Source: Pictodentalium vernedei (taxonomy: Eukaryota; Mollusca; Scaphopoda; Dentaliida; Dentaliidae). From it: a stretch of 64,000 nucleotides of DNA. Positions 9,306 through 21,639 of the stretch are shown here, piece after piece; position 1 is the first letter of the stretch; each line of letters starts with the position of its first letter. Both the position numbers and the translations under genes were made by a program. The notes beneath the pieces are model-generated. The model had not been told where the DNA came from, ran no database searches, and worked only from the letters and a program-made list of their open reading frames with translations. Location of the stretch: NCBI GenBank assembly GCA_031216915.1, contig CM062292.1:71716956-71780955 (forward strand). The letters are read 5' to 3'.

Positions 9306-9482
9306 AAGTGGGTCGAGATCACCCCCGGGCCATTACCGCACTTCTTCACGGAAAAAATGGTGGGTCGAGATCACTAAAAGTGGGTCGAAGTCACTCTGGT
9401 CGAGATCACCAAAAGTGGGTCGAAGTCACCAAACCGGGTCGGGGGCACTTTGGGACGAGATCGTCATGAGTCGAGTTCACTG
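9306..9482. repeat. Interspersed GGTCGAGATCAC motif array
   Basis: GGTCGAGATCAC or GGTCGAAGTCAC occurs at least six times in 170 bp with irregular spacing; related forms (GACGAGATCGTC, GTCGAGTTCAC) flank them. Confidence 0.7.
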
Positions 9483-10595
9483 GATACCACTGTAACTCTG
9501 TTTCCAAAACTTCAAATTCTGTTACCCATCGAATAGCCTAATGTAATCATATATCTGATACTAAAGATACATCTCCAATTTACATGGCATTAGTTTCAAC
9601 ATATGCCTTTAGTTTACCTTGTGCAATAGTACGTGCGAAACTGTAGAGCTCAACCTCACGGCCTCGATGACGTGTCCACATGGGAATTTTAGCTTCCGGT
9701 CACAAACAATCTCCTGTGGGTTCATTTTGTCCAAACCGGATAAAAAAAACTGTTCATAAACTAACGCATGCGTAAATGTTTATTATGATTTTGCTCGCGC
9801 CAGGGAAAATGTGAAACATTGCAAAAAATATACAATTGTGTCCACATATGACCTAGATCGGGGTACATATTTGGCATCTTATGTGACAGGTATGTCGAGC
9901 CCAAGCTTGCATGAAAAAATTATCCATACTTTAAGTATAAAATACAATAAATGCGGTAACATGCTGACATGTCATGGCAGTTGGAAATCTGGTGCCAGAA
10001 TGTCTGTGCTGTTTCTGTACACCGAGTGCAAGTACACACAATCAACGTCGACAATGAAATGAAAAGAAAATATTTTTCCTCAAAATATGTACAATCTGAA
10101 GCTTTATTTTCCGACGGGTTCATGGGTTTTGATGGAATTTCTCTTGTGCAACTGTGAATATATTATTTACATATCTAATTTGAGAAGATATCTTCCTGAA
10201 AGTGAAACAATTTATCCATTGAAATTGAATCCTCCAGGCATGCCCTCCACTCCATAGTCCATACAAACGGACTTTGTTCCCAGAACCCAGGAATATTTGT
10301 TTCCAGCTTTTTTCTCAAGCTTAAGGCGCTATATGAGGGTCTCTCCTGAACCCGGGAATTACTTGTTATAAAGCCACTTTGTCTTTGATCCTGAATTTGT
10401 TCAAGCCTGTCATTCTGAGACTGAGGTCAGTGAGGAGGCCGATCGCCCTGTCCCTATAATATTTTCCGCTTGAATGAAAAATTTCTAATCGCCCACCTCA
10501 CCATATATTGCCCAGACAAAAAGAATGGGGTCGTGCTGTTTATATTTTGGCGGAGTGAATGTGGTTATACTAGTAATTCATGAACACTATAGACA
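9483..10595. other. Unassigned intergenic DNA
   Basis: Only short frames; no repeat or protein recognised. Confidence 0.3.
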
Positions 10596-11314
10596 TTCGA
10601 TTTTGAAAAATGAAGCCTTGAAGGGGGATCTCACTAAAAAGTGTAGCCCGAGTCGGGAAAAAGTGTAGACAGGAATTTAAAAGTTCGATAAAAAGTGAAT
10701 GCGGCTGTCCTTGAGGACCAAATTCTCAATATAAACTCCATGTTAGTTGTTACTCATGTTTGGGGGAGATGAAAAAAATGAAATTATTTTGTTTTTTAGG
10801 GGTTTATTTTAGAAAAATCATTTAAAAACCCGCTAAAATGTGTAGACAGAACACCCGAGTTCAGCTGTGTAGTCAGCCGTGAACTCAGTTAACACCACAC
10901 AAATCCATTGAAAGCTGATTTCAGTTAGATTACTTGACAGTCACTTATCAAAACCTTGGCATTATAAAGAGTTAGTTTGTTATTATAATTGTTTTTTTAT
11001 AGGCTTAATTGTAACTAATCATTTATTAGTTACATTAATTTGATTACAGTTTGTTTTGTTAGTTCCAATCACTTAAAGAACTGATGAGTTGTATTTTCTT
11101 GTTTTTTAAACGTTTGGCAATTACTTTTTGATTGCTCATCACCAGTGATGCATGGGAAAGGCACGCGGTCGGTCTCACGCACCATCGCTCATGTAAAAAT
11201 TGACCGAGGTGCGTGAATAATCACTCGCCTCTATTCTTGGGTGTGTTTTCAGCCTTTTGAGTTGCATCAACAGAAACATTCAATTAAGTTTTGATGTTGG
11301 GAAATTTTTAAGAA

Positions 11315-11752
11315 TCACTCACAATTTGAAGCATTTAAAGTAAAATTCCAAACAATTTCCTTTCCGTCGTTATGAACATGACACCCAGTAGTTCGCAAAA
11401 ACATCCACACACTAACAGTAAGATGGTTGCACATTGACAACTGGCCAGAGTTTACTCCCGCCACTAAACGAACACACATCATCAGATAAAAAATACGGTG
11501 GCTATTCTGAGATATGAGAAACGTTTGAATACTTCCATATTTTTTTATCAAAGACATGCGGAATGTTGCCCCATTCCTTGTTTTCTTTTATACACGTGAC
11601 ACCTGTCGCTCCAATTCACCAGTGACATGAATTAATGTGCCCGATTTGGAATTTATGCATCCATTTTCCATGATTTTAATAATCTGCCATTTAAAATCCA
11701 GAACTAAGTTTAGTGGGTTACATGTATTTTCACCATCAAAATTTCCGTCCAT
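11315..11752 (-). pseudogene. Minus-strand 145-codon frame with one internal stop, unknown
   Basis: From the ATG at 11752 the minus-strand frame runs 55 codons to a TAA near 11588 and then continues in the same frame 90 codons to a stop at 11315-11317, where the last 80 codons start with an ATG at 11557. The stop falls inside TATAAAAG, so an alternative reading is a TATA box ~30 nt upstream of an 80-residue protein. The sequence is Cys/His-containing (TTGCHVHNDG, NASNCE). I do not recognise it. It lies inside the unit bounded by inverted repeats, so a transposon-encoded origin is possible. Confidence 0.25.
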
Positions 11753-12396
11753 GTTCAGTTGTATTCTTGCATTCGTTTCGAAGGACGCTTGTCAGTTGAA
11801 GTTAAACATTGAAGTCAACAGTAATTCAACACTCAATCGAATTCACTGTCCTCACAGTTTTCACTCTCGCAAACTTTATTTGAGGTGAGCGATCTTCCAC
11901 TCACCTCCATTTTGCTCCCATTCGGCACTGCATCAGAAATTGTTATTTGTGAAATACATATTGTTACTGTATACATAAGCTTTACTATAAGAAGTCTACC
12001 CATAGGTCGTCCTTCAGTTAGTAGAGATTAACACACTTAAATGACATCGATTCTTGCGAAACGTTTTGTTTAGGAGACTTCTATGTTTCTGCACTTGTCC
12101 TGAAACACCCGTTTTTCAAGGGAAACGGGTGTTTTCCAGCATCGTTTTTAATCCACGATAGAAAAAAACAGAAATCTCATGACACATTTTGGAGGGAAAT
12201 GGTGAACAGGGTTCCTAACTTTAGCAAAGGATGACCCATTATAGTGACTGATCGTGAAACAGCCATTCACAAATGCAATTCAGCAGTTTGTACCAGAAGT
12301 AAAATTGTTTTTCTGTTGAATGAAGTGAAAATTCAGCTGATTATTTATTTGTTTATTTATGTGCATTTTATATATAATTACCTGAAACATTTCAAC

Positions 12397-12714
12397 TACA
12401 GTTAAAACTAGAAGTCCTGTCACAAACTGTGCGCTTATCTAGACTTAATTGCGCGTAGGAATTGCGTGCAGGTGCCATATCGAATGGTACCCAAAGCATG
12501 GCAGGTTCTCCTTGGTATCCATAGCAAACACAAGCAATGTTCCTGCCAATGGACCTCCGGGTTACCCGGAGGTCCATTGGCTGAAACTTTGCTTGTGCAC
12601 AGGCCGTATGTGCAGAATTTGATAGCCTTGCCATTGTCATAACGCGTAGATTAACGTGCAAATCGACGTGCTATTTGTGCGCATTTCAGGACAGGACTTC
12701 TAGTTTTAACTGTA
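12397..12714. mobile_element. TA-CAGTTAAAACTAG MITE, copy 1
   Basis: Flanked by TA on both sides. Terminal inverted repeat CAGTTAAAACTAGAAGTCCT. Central palindrome GGACCTCCGGGTTACCCGGA. TA duplication and CAGT ends point to the Tc1/mariner superfamily. One of nine full copies. Confidence 0.85.
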
Positions 12715-12850
12715 TATTAAGGTGAAAAATAAAATATCCTGCCTTTTAATAAATAAACTATTATGACTTCAATAGTGTTTATTCTTTTATTTTATTTATA
12801 AATATATCTTGATAAATATAGGTTAGAGAAATACACTACAATGTGTTTTA

Positions 12851-12905
12851 GAAAATGAATGCCAGATACCGGTAATACATTTATCTTATCCAGGCATTCA
12901 TTTTC
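12851..12905. repeat. Hairpin, 13-bp arms
   Basis: GAAAATGAATGCC against GGCATTCATTTTC, 29-base loop. Confidence 0.6.
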
Positions 12906-13677
12906 GTATACAGTTTTTAAGAGTGTTTCTCACCGCTCCAAAAATGACATTAATTTCCTAATTTTGCAATGAACATGATCCCCTTATATATTTGCAAATC
13001 ATATATAAAAATCAAGTTCATATTTTGCATATTAAGAATTTTATCGAACTTTTAAATTTCTGTCTACACTTTTTTCCGACTCTGAGTCAGTCTACACTTT
13101 TAAGTGATAGCCTTCAAGGGGCACAGATAATAGTGCTTCTATTTTTTTACCCCAGGTGCATGGTTTTTACTGTCAGGACTGGCATTTCAATGCTCGTGAA
13201 AATCGCTCAATTAAAAAAATGAAAGATCGTCTAATGACTCGTGGAGACACATTTCATTATTATCGCTAATCAGTGACTGCATAATTGCATCAAAATTTGA
13301 AAACATTGTAATCGATTCAACCTAACCTCACTCAAATTATTAACATTGTTAAACTCAAATTTACACAAATTTCTCAGAATCAAATAAAATGGCTTCCCCA
13401 TTGTCCGTGTGAACAAAACCATGCAGTGTTGCATGTTTTGGAAAACAGGGACCGACCTGGGCATGCGCCAGTGCGTATTTGGTTCTGAAACATCAGGACC
13501 TGGCTCTTAAATCACAGAAATAGGCTTCTCAGTTGGCGCGTAACTTCTCAGATCATATTTTGATATTCTTTCGATGGATAATCGAGAGAGACACTCTTAC
13601 ATGTATTATATATATGATTATCATTTATCATTGCTGTAGAGTGCTTAAGTTAATACTTCAAGTCTTAATTACAAAGC

Positions 13678-13763
13678 ATTAATCTTCACTGTGGTTTCTG
13701 ATCAAGTCTTGGCTGCCTAAATAGACAGCCAAGACTTGATCAGAAACCACAGTGAAGATTAAT
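13678..13763. repeat. Perfect hairpin, 38-bp arms
   Basis: 13678-13715 is the exact reverse complement of 13726-13763; ten-base loop. The inner part (CAAGTCTTGGCTGCC) is shared with the palindrome at 52557-53114, so both belong to one fold-back family. Confidence 0.9.
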
Positions 13764-14419
13764 GTTTGCTATAGTGTACTAAATGAAAATGATGAGAGCT
13801 ATTACATACTTGCAGTGTGTATTACAAACAGCAGTGTGGCTCCGTAAATTGAAATCAGGCGCATGAATTGAAAAAATAGGCTCCGAGGCTGGAGCGTATT
13901 TTAAATAGTCCTGATCGGTCCCTGGGAAAACCCCAGGCATTTTTATAGACAGTTGCTATACACAGTGAATTACCACCAGAAGGATATAATGAACTGAATG
14001 AATAATTATGAATTGATCAGGAATAACGGTCCAGCACATTGATCTACAAATAGGAACTTACATGTAAGTTAAAGGTTGGCTGTGAGCATTTGTTCACAAC
14101 CATGACTGGTGGAGTTTTGTTTTAGTTTACTTAATACCAATATTTAAACGAAATAAACCTTCATTTTTTAAAAAAAAGGCCCACTTGCCCTCTGGAGAAG
14201 AGACCTCTGACTCCACCTAACAGATGAGGATCCATTGCTCTCGCATCTGTGGCTCTTTTCTCTTCCAGTGTCACTGGTTTAATGGTTGCCTAGGGTTCAC
14301 AGTGGCAAACAATGATTGGCAAGTGATTACTGTACTTCTAACTTACCAAAAGTGTCTAGTAATACAATTTGTTGGTGCCCATACGAGGTTCATACCTTCT
14401 GGGTTACATTTTCAAAATG
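13764..14419. other. Unassigned
   Basis: No gene or clear repeat. Confidence 0.3.
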
Positions 14420-14830
14420 CAGTGAAGCCCACTTAATTGGATATCTCTTAATTGTATATCCCTGTTAATTGAATATAATTTCCAAACACAAAACCATTTA
14501 CCATGGCTCCAATACAAATTTGACCTGTTAATTGAATATAGGTTATAGAGAAAACTCCTGTTAATTGAATAAAAAATCTTGTACCTTGTCGAGAAATTAC
14601 CCAGGCTCTCCCCAGTTTTCCTTTGTTTATAGACCTATTTGGCCTCAGTACATTCAATACAGGCATTTAATCTATTACATCTTGTTTGACAGAGCTCATG
14701 GAGCTCTGTCAAACAAGATATAATAGAATAAATGCTAAATTTATCTCTAGAATACAGGAAAGTGACAATCCCTGTTAATTGAATAATTTTCATTGGCAAA
14801 GTGGCTATTCAGTGAACAGGGTTCCACTGT
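14420..14830. mobile_element. MITE with CCTGTTAATTGAATA repeats
   Basis: Ends CAGTGAAGCCC... and ...GGGTTCCACTG, followed by TA. CTGTTAATTGAATA recurs four times. The centre is a palindrome at 14668-14727 around GAGCTCATGGAGCTC. TIR type suggests pogo/Tc1-like origin. Confidence 0.65.
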
Positions 14831-14914
14831 ATACAGAAATGCTGATTCTGAACAGATCAAATCGCCATTTTGCAAAAACTCTTCAGCAGTTCACAAATGC
14901 AATCACTCAGATTG

Positions 14915-15232
14915 TACAGTTAAAACTAGAAGTCATGTCATGAAATGCGCACAAATAACACGTTGATATGCGCGTTAATGTACGCATTATGGCCTAAGTA
15001 AAGCTATCAAATTCTGTACATATGGCCTGTGCACAAGCAATGTTTCAGCCAATGGACCTCCGGATAACCTGGAGGTCCATTGGCAGAAACATTGCCTGTG
15101 TTTGCTTTGAGTAACCAGGAGAACCTGCCGTGCTTTGGATGCCATTCGATATGGCAATTGCGCGCAATTCCTACGCGCAATTAAGCCAAGATAAGCGCAC
15201 TATTCGTGACAGGACTTCTAGTTTTAACTGTA
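14915..15232. mobile_element. TA-CAGTTAAAACTAG MITE, copy 2
   Basis: TA-flanked, same TIRs and central palindrome as copy 1, opposite orientation. Confidence 0.85.
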
Positions 15233-15949
15233 GGTTTTTTGTTTTTTTTGTTTTTCACTTGCATTGTGTGGCAGTATGAATATACAGGAATTGACTTGCA
15301 TCCATTTCTTTGTTTAAGTATCTATCGTTCCAATTATTACAAGTGACATTTATTTACTATGAATTTGGAACACTTCACAGTACAGTAAGTAAGTAAGTTA
15401 CAAATCTTTTACTTTTGTGTGACGTGTGTATGTTCATTAGTGATGATCCGATAATCGGAATCGGCCGGTTATGGGGCATCAGCCGATTATGACAACCTGC
15501 AGTTTCCGGTTATTCTATATTTAACACTGACTATTAAAACTCCCTTTGATATCTGGCCATTTCAATAAAGTTTCCCCATTAAAAATGTGTGTAGTGCATA
15601 GCAGAAATTTTAGAAATCTGATTTGCAGAGCAGAGATATTACAGAATTTACCATCTGCAATTGGTACAAGATTGCCACCATTTCCCAAAGATTGTAGAGT
15701 TCATGTAAACATAGAGAAACACATCAAGGGAGGTAACAGTTGAAAAAAGAACCTTGAATAATACATGTACATTCTGACAAACGTGTAAACCATGCATCAT
15801 ACGACTTCACAACACACATTAACATCAAAATTATTATTCATTTAAGTCACCAAGTATGTATGCTCAGTATACTCCTGGTTAATATAGCCAAGCATATTGT
15901 ATCCTTACACAAATCCGTAATAACACTATTTACCGGAATAAAACACAAT
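15233..15949. other. Unassigned; possible hAT end at ~15440
   Basis: TAGTGATGATCCGATAATCGG at 15439 resembles the TAGTGTTCAACCGATTA end of the hAT-type element at 47764. No second end found. (AAGT)n at 15385. Confidence 0.3.
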
Positions 15950-16959
15950 ATTTTTATACTATAAACCAATGGCCCAGACTAGCTGGTGCAAACTAACTGT
16001 TATTAAGGGCCAAACACAAATTTTAACACCCCCCCCCCCCCCCCCCAATCCCCAAAATTTGCTTGCAAACCGAAAATTAAAGTCCTATCTGGTCCTCCAT
16101 ACTTTTACCCTACACGCATGCACAGCCATCAGGAAGTGACCGAAACTGGTGCCAACATCATTCTTTGTTTGGTCCTTCAGTCAATAACAACGTTTTGACA
16201 TCTGTGCTTTGAAAATCTACTTTTTGGGAATGGGGATGCCAGACACAAATCAATGCAAGAATTGGTGGATCCAAGGCTGTTATTGGATGATGGAAGTGAA
16301 CAACAGTGGTTTTCTGCGTTCAGGGCTGTAACTTTATAATAATTATAAAATTATCTCATATTTCCCAATTTCAGGACATTCGCCTGACGTCATCATTTTT
16401 ACAAATGAATTATCCACTGTTTGTTGAGTATTCCTTCTCTATCCTTCCATGAACCCTTTCTGTTAAACTCCTAAACTTTTGGGCTAATTTTTATTGAAAT
16501 TTTTTATTAAAATTCTTGGGGAGTTTAACGTGTATTACAGAATATTTATTCTTTTTATCCCCATGGTTACGTCTTCACCTTTGGGGTGTTAGGTCATTTA
16601 GTCTTGCATCTTCTATCCGATGTATCGTTTTTTCTTCATATGAAGGTCCAGCTTTGCATCTGGTAGCATCAAATTGGTTATTGACTTGGCCTTGTGTGTC
16701 TGATGTCTTGTTTCCTGTTTTTCTTTTGACGTTGTTTACATTGACAATGTCCTCAATATCTGTAGTATTTCATATTATATTGCTACATAATTGTTGTAAG
16801 ATTCAATTATTATTATTCTGGTAGTGTAGCTAAAAAAAATTGGATTTTGTCCACACTTAGGCTCTATTGGGATGCCCTTGAGCTCCTAGGTTCCCTTTGG
16901 CAACTTAGGCATTTTTTTTTGGACATTTAATTTTGATTTCTATTATTCATGTATCTATA

Positions 16960-17278
16960 TACAGTTAAAACTAGAAGTCCTGTCATGAAATGCGCACAAA
17001 TAGCACGTTGATATGCACGTTAATGTACGCGTTATGGCCCAAGTAAAGCTATTAAATTCTGTACATATGGCCTGTGCACAAGCAAATGTTTCAGCCAATG
17101 GACCTCCAGGTAACCCGGAGGTTCATTGGCAGAAACATTGCATGTGTTTGCTATGAGTAACCAGGAGAGCCTGCCGTGCTTTGCATCTCATTCGATATGG
17201 CAATTGCGTGCAATTCCAACGCGCAATTAAGCCTAGATAAGCACACTATTCATGACAGGACTTCTAGTTTTAACTGTA
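16960..17278. mobile_element. TA-CAGTTAAAACTAG MITE, copy 3 (inside DIRS D)
   Basis: Complete, TA-flanked. It splits DIRS copy D between leader and ORF1, so it is younger than that insertion. Confidence 0.85.
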
Positions 17279-17746
17279 TATATATGTGTTGTAGTAGTGC
17301 TATCGTCTTTAGTCGATGCATTCCTGTGGATTTTTATCCTACTTGTGTACAGTGGGACTACAATGTTGGAGACTGGTGTCGCAGTGAGTTGTTGGCGGTG
17401 AGGTTCCTATGTGGGGCCTCTTCCGCAATATAATATTTTTCACTTTCTGTTTTCAGAGGAACATGAACATGGTGATGATACTGTGACATCCATCCAAGTG
17501 TGTTACCGTCGTCGCACTCGGTTGAGCTACAGAGGAAATAGAGCTAGCTGCAGGGTGCTCATATATAAGCAAGGGATCCTTGCAAGCAGCTAGCTTGACC
17601 GGTGAAGTGATTACTCCATCTGGGGAGCCGTATACACCGGGTAAGTCTGTTGCGGTCAAGGGAAGTGTGTAAATGTGGGAAGAGCAAGCACCTTAAAATA
17701 AAGGCTCACCCAGCGATGACGGAAATAGGGAGGAAGTTGGCAAGTT

Positions 17747-18130
17747 TCTTTTAGGGAGGCTGGGCGAGGTCTAATAAGAGAGTCCCCTCTCTAAACCAAC
17801 AACATTTGGTGCCAAATGTTTTTGAGAAACTTGCACAAGTCGGAGCATACGTCCAACCGTTGCTCGGATGCTCCATCTAGTCTGCAGCCGGGGTCATCTT
17901 CAGTCAGGACTTCCTCCGCTGCGTTACACAAGCCGGAACCAAGTTTTCTTTTTGGGAGGCTCGGCGAGGTCTGATGAGACCGCGAGCGGGAGAGGTCCCT
18001 CTTTAACCCAACAACATTTGGGGCCAAATGTTGTTTTGAGAAACTTGTACGAACGGAACATACGTCCAACCACCGCTCGTGATGCTCCGGCAAGTCTGCA
18101 GCCGTGGTCGGCTTCAGTCACTGGTGCCTC
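17747..18130. repeat. Tandem duplication within decayed ORF1 of DIRS D
   Basis: GGGAGGCT.GGCGAGGTCT..., CAACATTTGG.GCCAAATGTT, CATACGTCCAACC and AGTCTGCAGCCG occur twice at ~200-bp distance. Only one such segment exists in copies A-C. Confidence 0.7.
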
Positions 18131-19110
18131 CACTTCGTTATTATTATTATTAAACACACACGACCGCAGTCTAGCTACTCGACTTCAGATATCCCGCAGG
18201 CTCCAGAGGTGAGCTGTAGGGCGGTGCTGGGTCGGTCCAGTCATCTGTACATGCAGATGCAAGGGACTGGACATCATAGCTGATTCAGTCGAATGATGAA
18301 AGGGATGAGGAAGAGAATTATCCTTCCCTTTTGGTACAGCATAGGGTAGCGATGGACTGCATTACTATCCTGCATCTGTTACACCTGATCAGCATGCTGC
18401 GTCTATTAGAGAGAAACCGCTGTCGTCTCTGGAAGCAGATTAGGTGCGGAGGAAAGAGGACGTTCTTTCCATTCCGACACTATCTAGACAGGTGTCGCAG
18501 GCATTCGGCTGCGTTGATGATGCCATATTCTACCTCTCTAATGCTAGGAGGAAGGCGGTTTCTTATCAACATCTTCAATGATATATTGTTCCTTGGACAA
18601 TATTCATTTGTAACGGTTGGAGAAGATGTGCAGAGAGCTCATCTGCGTTTAAATGAGCAGGCCGGGGATGAAAAAATGTTCCTACCTGCATCATTTAATA
18701 CACACTTTGAATTGACGGAATGTGTTATCTCATCAAATAAGCAAATCTGGACGTGGTGTCCTACACAGATCACCTTACCAGAGCAATGCCGCAACGTTTC
18801 AATGGGAAGGAATATGAGGACATTGTTCCTTGCTAAAAGTTCTTTCCAGGGCAGTCATGTATGTCACGTTCAACTCTGCACTGACAGTGGAAAATTTGGA
18901 GTTGGTAAGACATGATGCTGGCCTTGCGTCGTCATCACTTTTAGATGACAATGTGAAAAGCTCTCTCAGAGTCGCTCCGGTCACCGGAAATACACTATTT
19001 GATGACAAGGCAAGCTGTTATATAAGCAGGCTACAAGAAGGCTTCCAGACCACTGCTATTGAAGTAGGTGTCTCGTCAACACACTTCAGCAGACTGGGGT
19101 AAGCGAGGCT

Positions 19111-20408
19111 CTTCCGCTTCTAAGAAAGCATCAAGAGAATGTCTCGCGAGGGAGATAACCCTCTTATATTTACCCTGGTGGTCGTCATTATAGCGATTCG
19201 GAAAAGGGGCATACGTCTGATCATTTTTGAAAATGAGGGGATAATTTTAATGCCCTTCTACCCAAAGTCACCTAGAAAAATAGTAGGGGTCGATTACAAG
19301 TCGCCTTCTAAAAATTGGCCAAAATGAGGAAAGGCTGAACTGAGTGATCAGAGACAGAGGTTTACATAAACATGATTATTTTCAAGAATCGAATGTGCTT
19401 GAGTGTGATAAATGGGCATTTTCATTCGTCAAATAAGCGACCATATTTTTGAAATCACAGGTGAGTCAATTGACCATTGTCGCTTTTTGCGGATTTTTTA
19501 TTTCTATTTTGTTCCGCTTCAGTCGGAGCTTCAAGTGTCGAAACGAAAATAGGTGACTTATGCAACTCAACAAAATAACCCAGTTCGAAAGTACATGTAG
19601 GTTACATCGCTTGGGATGCCTAAAATTCTCTGCAGAAAATGTAGACACAACAGACTATTTTCTAACACTTTATTTTTATTTCATTTTGCTGACGACTGTT
19701 AATTGTTGGGCAGCCTATTCCCAGAAAAACATGAATGGAATTGAAACACGTGAAAAAATAGCTTTAGTGATGACAAGAAAAGCTTTGTACAGGGCACAAG
19801 TGTGCATATGAAGGATCTTGAAAAAGTACCTTCCTAGCAATCTTCTTATATCTGGTCCTGTTCACACTATTGGACTTGGGAAATTATTAGCTTAGCAGAC
19901 TTTTGTGAAAGGCGACCACAGGAGGGTGCTGGGGGTTTGGCACGAAGAAGAGGGGAGAGGTCATGAAGGAGAGGGTAGCAGTGGGGGATTTTCAGTCAAT
20001 AATTACTTTGTGATTTTTTAACCTGGCATATATGCATCATAGACAACTGGATCTGGATTAATCAGGCTTTAATGGAGGATCACAGGCTAAAAATATGAAG
20101 GGGTGGTACATAAATATTCTTAATTTTCCCCACTTGCCTACGAAGTCTCCCTACTTGACTCTGCAGTCTCCCTATTTTTTCTGGAGAGAGGCATGAACTG
20201 AAGTCTCCCTAAAATTCCCCCTTGGCTGGTCCCTGCTGAAATGTTTTTCCAAAGAGCCGATTTGATCTGTTGAGAACCAGCATTTTGTACATTCTGAAAA
20301 TGTAACCCAGAATGTATGAACCTTGTGTGACACTATGGAATGTGAGGTCACCTTCAAATGGACAGCCGGTCTGGCCGTTGCGAAACCAGGCCACTGGATA
20401 TGCAAGGG
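19111..20408. other. Unassigned
   Basis: Only short frames; nothing recognised. Confidence 0.3.
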
Positions 20409-20650
20409 TTAACCCTTTACCTAACATGAAAAGCAGACGACACTTGCAAAAAAAATTCTTGAATAACTAATTTTTTTCATTTTTTGTCTCAAAAACATAG
20501 GTTATGACCCCTCGTTGGAACGAGCTCGTTTGAACGAGGGGTCATAACCTATGTTTTTGAGACAAAAAATGAAAATATTTTGAAAATTAATTGGCGATTT
20601 TTGATAATAGCACTGGCCGGTTTTGGCCATTATGTTGGGTAAAGGGTTAA
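20409..20650. mobile_element. piggyBac-like MITE, TTAA-CCCTTTAC, copy 1
   Basis: TTAA on both sides (20409-20412, 20647-20650), TIR CCCTTTAC.TAAC / GTTGGGTAAAGGG, and a ~45-bp central palindrome around GAACGAGCTCGTT. TTAA duplication with CCC ends is the piggyBac pattern. Confidence 0.8.
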
Positions 20651-20893
20651 TACTCAAAACCTCCTTTGATAGGGCCTTGACTCCCCACCAAAGTATTAAA
20701 GGTTTCTTTATTTCTGTGATCGTCTGGAACTGTGGAGGGACTCCTCTCCATTACAGTCTCACCCAGTTTGCTGTCCGACGAACTCTCCTCCAAGTGCTGC
20801 ACGTCGCTTAGGGTTTCTGCAGGTTCTTTTCGGCTTCATTCAAGACAACTCAGAACGTGGCTGGATATAGTATAGTTTAGGCCTAAAAAAATA

Positions 20894-21263
20894 AAAAATC
20901 AGTTTCTCAGGCCCTCCCGCATGGTCCTTTTGGCTGCTGCATACTCTCTTTTTATAACCAATTTAAACTTTAAAAAAATAATAATTAAATAGTTTATGTC
21001 TGATATTTTACCCAAGTTAAAAATATTGATGAATTTGTCCCTTAAGTGCAAGAAGGCTTTGTAATGCTTTAGCATTGCGAAGCCTTCTTGCACTCATGGG
21101 ATGAAATACACCACCACCCATGCTATTCTGTAGATTATGAGGCCTAAAACTTGAACCAAGAACATGAACTTTTGATGGCAAAAAGAAATTACTGAAATAA
21201 AAAATAAAATAAAAAAACGCTCGCCCACATGCAGTTTCTCAAATAATGGCCTGAGAAACAGAA
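20894..21263. mobile_element. Fold-back MITE with GTTTCTCAGGCC ends
   Basis: Left AGTTTCTCAGGCC and right GGCCTGAGAAACAG are complementary. Central palindrome 21046-21095 (AGTGCAAGAAGGCTT / AAGCCTTCTTGCACT). Confidence 0.6.
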
Positions 21264-21468
21264 GATCTACTTTGTGTGGCCTTAATAAGACAAGAATACT
21301 AGGTTCTGGTGCTCTCTCTCTCTCTCAATCTCTCATCAAGCCTAAGTGCTACTGCAAGTGTTTGGAATCAGAGATACACTTGGGTGCCCGGTGGAAAATG
21401 CACTGCCGAAACTGTGGCGAACATCGACTTATATTACAAACAACCAGCCCACACTTACTGTGGACTTT

Positions 21469-21595
21469 GTCCATGACGTCAATCATGTGCGTCACAAATT
21501 CGACAGCATGGGTTGAGAGTTTCTGAAATGTTCTGTACAGAAACTGCCAGACCACAGGAACATCATATGGGTGTTTAAATGATGTTACCTTACTT
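21469..21595 (-). CDS. Candidate internal exon, unknown protein
   Basis: On the minus strand a 127-bp open segment is bounded by an acceptor (ACACAG before 21595) and a consensus donor (GTAAGT at 21468-21463). It encodes about 42 residues with natural-looking composition (FKHPYDVPVVWQFLYRTF, VTHMIDVMDK). I do not recognise the protein, the polypyrimidine tract is weak and no neighbouring exon was found, so a retained fragment or chance frame is possible. Confidence 0.3.
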
Positions 21596-21639
21596 CTGTG
21601 TTGAGCTGTACTAACGACCCACACAGTATTTCACAATAA

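Larger units (their letters stand above)
10596..13127. mobile_element. 2.5-kb unit bounded by ~85-bp inverted repeats
   Basis: 10605-10692 and 13040-13118 are reverse complements with moderate divergence: both hold AAGTGTAGACAG.AATTTAAA, GAGTCGG and CCTTGAAGG blocks. No target duplication is clear. The interior holds a minus-strand frame (11315-11752) and a later TA-type MITE (12397-12714). Element class unknown. Confidence 0.5.
15950..19110 (+). mobile_element. Old DIRS copy D, truncated and rearranged
   Basis: The left end ATTTTTATACT.TA..CCAATGGCCCAGACT matches the left inverted repeat of copies A-C, then the leader can be followed (TACAGAATATTTATT..., ...CTTTGGGGTGTTA). ORF1 remnants run from ~17450 to 19110: SRAV..TFNSAL.VENLELVR, SSLRVAPVTG. 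It is full of stops and shifts. A C18 run is at 16029-16046. A TA-type MITE interrupts it at 16960-17278. No RT or recombinase part remains. Confidence 0.75.

Noticed and set aside
9306-9482. CRISPR array
   Set aside because: Motifs are 12 bp with irregular spacing and internal variation, in an animal genome.
11588-11752. Complete 145-residue gene on the minus strand
   Set aside because: A TAA interrupts it; kept only as an uncertain frame.
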